From Streptomyces scopuliridis RB72 (GTDB taxonomy: Bacteria; Actinomycetota; Actinomycetes; Streptomycetales; Streptomycetaceae): 6,624 nucleotides of DNA. The stretch is from assembly GCF_000718095.1 (NCBI RefSeq), contig NZ_JOEI01000058.1, forward strand, positions 1 to 6,624, given 5' to 3'. The translations under genes and the position numbers were made by a program. The notes under the pieces were generated by a model. It was given only the letters and a program-made list of their open reading frames with translations. It was not told the origin of the DNA and ran no database searches. Shown in pieces: positions 5,501 to 6,624 of this stretch; positions within the stretch are counted from its first letter, which is position 1; each line of letters starts with the position of its first letter.

Positions 5501-6624
5501 CCGTGTGCTCCGCGAGCCGCGCCGCCCACTGCTGTACGGAGGCGGTCTTGGGGCCGAGTTCGGCGGGCCGGCCGGCGGCGGCGTGGGCGTACGCGGTCCT
5601 GAGGTCTTCGAGGAGGATGCGCCAGGTCACTCCGTCCACCACGAGGTGATGGGCGATGATGATCACGCGCAGGGTGCGACCGGCCGCGCGCGTGCCGACC
5701 AGGACGCGGACCAGCGGGCCGTCCTCCAGGCTGAACCCGGATTGCGCGGCGTCCTTCAATTCCCGCCAGGCCGACTCCTCACGGTCCGCCCGCGCGTCGG
5801 TGAGGTCGTGAACGGTGAGTACGCGGTCGACGTCGGCCTCGGGGGCGATCCGTCCCGTCCACCGCCCGTGCGCGTTCCGGTCGAATGTGCTCCGTAGCGC
5901 GTCATGGTGGAGCAGGAGCGCGCGCACCGCCTCCCGGAGCGCGGGCAGGCCGGTGGACGGCGGGAGTTCGAGCTCCATGGCCATGTTGAAGTGGGCGGGG
6001 CTGACGGTGTGGGTGGCAAAGAACCAGTCACGAACCGGGGTCGGACCCACCTCCCCCGACACCACACCCTGTTCAGCCACCGACATGCCCGTCCCCGCGT
6101 CGGCCGCTCCGGCACCGGCGGCGAGGGAAGCCACGGTCTGGCGGGCGAACACATCGCGGGAGGAGAGTTCCAGCCCGGCCTGGCGGGCTCGTGAGACCAC
6201 CTGGATGCTCAGGATCGAGTCCCCGCCGAGGGAGAAAAAGTTGTCGTGGATACCCACGCGGCCGACATCGAGAACGTCGGTCCAGATGGCCGTCAGGACG
6301 CGTTCGGTCTCGTTGCGCGGAGCGGCATACTCGTCGGCGAGATCGTCCGACGGGGCGGGCAAGGCCTTGCGGTCCACCTTCCCGCTCGCGTTCACGGGCA
6401 GCGCGTCCAGCACCACGAACACCGACGGCACCATATAGCTGGGCAGCTCAGCGGCAGCGTGCTCCCGCAACACTCCCGCCTCGCCCCCCTCACTCCCCGG
6501 TCCCGCCGGAACGACGTACGCCACAATCCGCTTCACACCGGGACGGTCCTCACGAACCATCACCGACACCTGCCCCACCCACACGTGCCGGGCAAGAACC
6601 GCCTCGATCTCACCCAACTCGATA
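2520..6624 (-). CDS. Non-ribosomal peptide synthetase, 5' part in window (A1 end-PCP-E-C-A2 N-part), ends at a premature stop
   Basis: This is a multimodular NRPS segment of about 1,366 codons. The frame is open to the window edge, so the gene starts upstream. A TTG at 6617 lies inside the A8 region of an adenylation domain (IEL-GEIEAVL) and is not a real start. Domains in order are: the end of an adenylation domain with its A10 lysine; a carrier protein with LGGDSI; an epimerization domain with HHLVVDG and FNYLG; a condensation domain with HHLLLDG; and an adenylation domain from the A1 motif through TSGSTGVPKG to FDAATYEVW. After the residues GELSVSVV the frame loses all NRPS similarity, becomes Arg/Trp-rich for about 20 codons and stops at TGA 2522-2520. 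The natural continuation is in another frame (see 1-2580). The cytosolic enzyme would activate, epimerize and condense amino acids on phosphopantetheine arms. The product is unknown. The NRPS identity is certain; whether the stop is biological or an assembly error is open. Confidence 0.95.
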   Translation of the reverse strand, partial: IELGEIEAVLARHVWVGQVSVMVREDRPGVKRIVAYVVPAGPGSEGGEAGVLREHAAAELPSYMVPSVFVVLDALPVNASGKVDRKALPAPSDDLADEYAAPRNETERVLTAIWTDVLDVGRVGIHDNFFSLGGDSILSIQVVSRARQAGLELSSRDVFARQTVASLAAGAGAADAGTGMSVAEQGVVSGEVGPTPVRDWFFATHTVSPAHFNMAMELELPPSTGLPALREAVRALLLHHDALRSTFDRNAHGRWTGRIAPEADVDRVLTVHDLTDARADREESAWRELKDAAQSGFSLEDGPLVRVLVGTRAAGRTLRVIIIAHHLVVDGVTWRILLEDLRTAYAHAAAGRPAELGPKTASVQQWAARLAEHTAAGGFDDQIPYWRSVMDGARTDIPLDHPDGANTGADQAVVSGGLTREATEQLLQRVPAVYRTQINDALLTALARTLRTWTGHDRIAVNLEGHGREEIFDDVDLTRTVGWFTSIHPVALSLPEGDDWAATIKRVKEQLRAVPDRGIGYGALRHLGDATAHQADPLISFNYLGRLDMAGGADDWYRSATLNPGGEHSVRERRPHLLDVTAGLLDGRLVFSWHYSAGLHREETVQALVDDFAAELSRCVAHCAEPDAGGCSPSDFPLVRLTQGEVDRIAGDGCGIEDVYPLTPLQSGMLFHALAEPDSPAYLEQFAFTLDGVDDPARLVNAWQRTVERSDALRVSLVWESVGEPVQVVHRQVTVPVTTLDWSGTDEAGQETLLRDFLRDDRARGLDLTAAPLMRVTLARTSDDVVRVVWTFHHLLLDGWSTSAFLSDVLGEYTALGGTEAARPEAARPAVGPVARPVDRGPFRDYVRWLGAQDRGAAADYWRGVLAGFEEPVPLPYDRVPEQARRGQSGERVRVALEAGVAERVGGYARRHRITANALVQGVWALVLAQYAGVSGGEPSGAGASDVVFGTTVSGRPADLPGAEDILGLFINTLPVRVTVTPDQPVTDWLRQIQDGQSESRRYEYMALSDIESDVPAGASLFDSLVVFENYPVDEAAAERHGLGVREAEAVESTNYALTLIASATGDRLDMTLAYDPALFDRTTAERLSAQLGNAVTRLVANADSPVGDLDLLGEAERATVVDEWSVGHIGETLGAGASVIGVFGERVAAAPEAVAVECGDRTLTYRQLDARTDRLAKVLIERGVGAETRVALLLERSADVLVAMLAVLKAGGAYVPLHVAYPQERLRQVVEQSDALLVLTDRTVDEVGGVPAVAVDAEPVGDAVLPVRVSAGSLAYVMFTSGSTGVPKGVAVTHGDVVALAADSRWSSGAHERVLFHSPHSFDAATYEVWVPLLSGGTVVVAEGELSVSVVRRRSGCWPRARGRCW
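2540..2600 (-). other. Deletion-with-frameshift junction inside A2
   Basis: Upstream residues VVVAEGELSV (codons with first base at positions congruent to 2 mod 3) give way to GGAAAERMLAACPG (positions congruent to 0 mod 3). Between GEL and AACPG only 35 bases remain, where related actinomycete A domains as I recall them have about 57 codons. About 135 bases are therefore missing, and the number is not a multiple of three. The lost part covers the A4 segment and pocket positions 278, 299 and 301. The join falls in a low-complexity run (GTGTCGGTGGTG) that could belong to either side, as expected for joining at short homology. The premature TGA is at 2522-2520. A one-base error alone cannot explain it, because no frame contains the missing motif. 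Confidence 0.8.
2580..3213 (-). other. Adenylation domain A2, N-terminal part up to the lesion
   Basis: This is the first half of the module 2 adenylation domain, in the upstream frame. Motifs are: LTYRQLDARTDRLAKVL (A1); LKAGGAYVPLHVAYP (A2, with HxxYP in place of the more usual DPxYP, a form I recall from other actinomycete domains); YVMFTSGSTGVPKG (A3, at 2800-2752); and the pocket segment SFDAATYEVWVPLLSGG. On the gramicidin synthetase scale, FDAATYE gives code residues D235, A236 and Y239 (codons at 2654, 2651 and 2642). After VVVAEGELSV the expected A4 segment is absent and the frame breaks. From about 2880 downward the codon style turns to GGT/GTG/TTG. Confidence 0.9.
2734..2799 (-). 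repeat. Inter-module repeat, copy in A2
   Basis: This is the partner of 11-76. It is an ungapped alignment of 66 bases covering the A3 loop of A2, about 150 bases upstream (in gene sense) of the A2 deletion junction. Such repeats give homology for recombination and also for assembly collapse. Confidence 0.75.
3285..4658 (-). other. Condensation domain C2, complete, probably D-accepting (DCL type)
   Basis: This domain of about 458 residues forms the peptide bond between the chain on PCP1 and the residue loaded by A2. It opens with YPLTPLQSGMLFHAL, a form typical of condensation domains that follow an E domain, and has the catalytic HHLLLDGWS (HHxxxDG at 4247-4227). Later come DYWRGVLAGFEEPVPLP, the segment VVFGTTVSGRPADL, ILGLFINTLPVRV and the closing stretch LTLAYDPALF. 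Position after E and the C1 wording both point to a D-residue donor and an L-residue acceptor; this is inferred, not shown. A linker loop carries a small tandem repeat (see 4136-4165). This complete domain is the useful in-window reference for judging how much of C3 is missing. Confidence 0.93.
4136..4165 (-). repeat. Two tandem 15-bp units in the C2 linker loop
   Basis: The unit CCGGACGCGCCGCCT occurs twice in perfect tandem (4136-4150 and 4151-4165). A degenerate third copy (CCGGACGCGCCACC) lies 24 bases away at 4112-4125. In protein this is EAARP-EAARP followed by VGPVARP, inserted after the HHxxxDG helix and before RDYVRWL. It is in frame and likely a slippage expansion of a flexible surface loop. 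Confidence 0.85.
4755..6053 (-). other. Epimerization domain (E), complete
   Basis: This domain of about 433 residues equilibrates the alpha carbon of the carrier-bound residue between L and D forms. Motifs visible in order are: PTPVRDWFF (start, E1-like); HFNMAMELELP; the active-site HHLVVDGVTW (5651-5622), with the second His and Asp in place; NLEGHGREE (E4-like, near 5235-5210) with the expected Glu; RTVGWFTSIHPV (E5-like); ISFNYLG (near 5014-4994); and LVFSWHYSAGLH near the end. EGHGREE and VGWFTSxxP separate E domains from the related condensation domains. No residue usually thought essential is missing, so this domain is predicted to be active. It sits inside the polypeptide with a condensation domain directly after it, so D-residue transfer would happen in cis. 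Confidence 0.95.
6113..6311 (-). other. Peptidyl carrier protein PCP1
   Basis: This carrier (thiolation) domain holds the growing chain on a phosphopantetheine arm. It runs from ERVLTAIWTDVL to VASLAAGA. The attachment serine sits in FFSLGGDSILSIQ (Ser codon 6218-6216). The Asp before the Ser and the ILSIQVVSRARQAGL stretch after it are the form usually seen in carriers that precede an epimerization domain, which is the case here. Length and motif spacing look normal. A short Ala/Gly/Asp-rich linker follows before the E domain. Confidence 0.93.
6352..6624 (-). other. Adenylation domain A1, C-terminal subdomain (partial)
   Basis: This is the small C-terminal subdomain of a module 1 adenylation domain. 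The window opens in the A8 region (IEL followed by GEIEAVLARH). Further on are REDRPGVKRIVAYVVP, the A9-like segment LPSYMVPSVFVVLDALP and the A10 motif NASGKVDRKALPAP. The A10 lysine, which contacts the aminoacyl-adenylate, is the codon at 6380-6378. The substrate pocket lies outside the window, so the activated amino acid cannot be predicted. The following epimerization domain says only that it ends up in the D form. DNA from the window edge to about 6440 is richer in GTG/GGT/TTG codons than the PCP-E region that follows. Confidence 0.9.
6404..6434 (-). repeat. Inter-module repeat, copy in A1 C-terminal subdomain
   Basis: This is the partner of 1953-1983, encoding MVPSVFVVLDA. The 31 bases differ at one position. 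It marks the A9-A10 interval as a place where modules of this synthetase share almost identical DNA. Confidence 0.8.

Noticed and set aside
5631..5651. HHLVVDG read as a condensation-domain active site
   Set aside because: The same domain has EGHGREE, VGWFTSIHP and FNYLG, and follows a GGDSI-type carrier, so it is an epimerization domain.
2661..5897. Second plus-strand open frame of over 1,000 codons, overlapping the first
   Set aside because: It is the same kind of shadow, opposite to the E and C2 domains that carry intact motifs on the minus strand. No recognisable motif or convincing ribosome site.
6615..6617. TTG at 6617 as the start of the NRPS gene
   Set aside because: It lies within the A8 region (IEL-GEIEAVL) of an adenylation domain, and the frame is open to the window edge, so the gene begins upstream.
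1..6624. CRISPR array, tRNA, insertion sequence ends or thioesterase domain
   Set aside because: I looked for regularly spaced repeats, clover-leaf sequence, inverted terminal repeats with target duplication and a GxSxG hydrolase region. None is visible; the window is coding NRPS throughout.

Overview
The whole 6.6 kb window is one stretch of a modular non-ribosomal peptide synthetase (NRPS), read on the minus strand. Both ends of the gene lie outside the window. The high G+C content, the strong G/C bias at third codon positions and the style of the domains (for example linkers rich in Ala, Arg and Pro) suggest an actinomycete, most likely Streptomyces or a close relative. There is no intergenic space, RNA gene, promoter or terminator.

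Read 5' to 3' on the minus strand (falling coordinates), the domain order is: end of an adenylation domain (A1, 6624-6352); carrier protein PCP1 (6311-6113); a complete epimerization domain E (6053-4755); a complete condensation domain C2 (4658-3285); adenylation domain A2 (3213-1895); PCP2 (1854-1657); condensation domain C3 (1584-560); and the first part of adenylation domain A3 (482-1, cut by the window edge just after its A3 phosphate-binding loop). Module 1 would load an amino acid and epimerize it. C2 would join the D-configured upstream residue to the residue loaded by A2. C3 would pass the chain to module 3.

Two lesions break this layout. (i) In A2, at about 2550-2590, roughly 45 codons are missing between the FDAATYE segment and the VNGYGPTE motif, and the reading frame changes. 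The upstream frame stops at a TGA (2522-2520), and the downstream homology continues in another frame to the window edge. (ii) In C3, at about 1398-1404, roughly 90 codons are missing in frame, including the catalytic HHxxxDG motif. Each lesion joins two well-conserved half-domains. They could be genuine deletions in a decaying NRPS, or collapsed repeats in a draft assembly. The window holds near-identical segments shared between modules, which makes both possible.

Codon style also changes inside the gene. The A-domain cores, and a patch of C3 starting exactly at the C3 junction, are rich in GGT/GTG/TTG codons, while the surrounding segments prefer GGC/CTG/GCC. This is the pattern expected from recombination between modules. 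I found no new type of system here. The interest lies in the two junctions and the mosaic structure.
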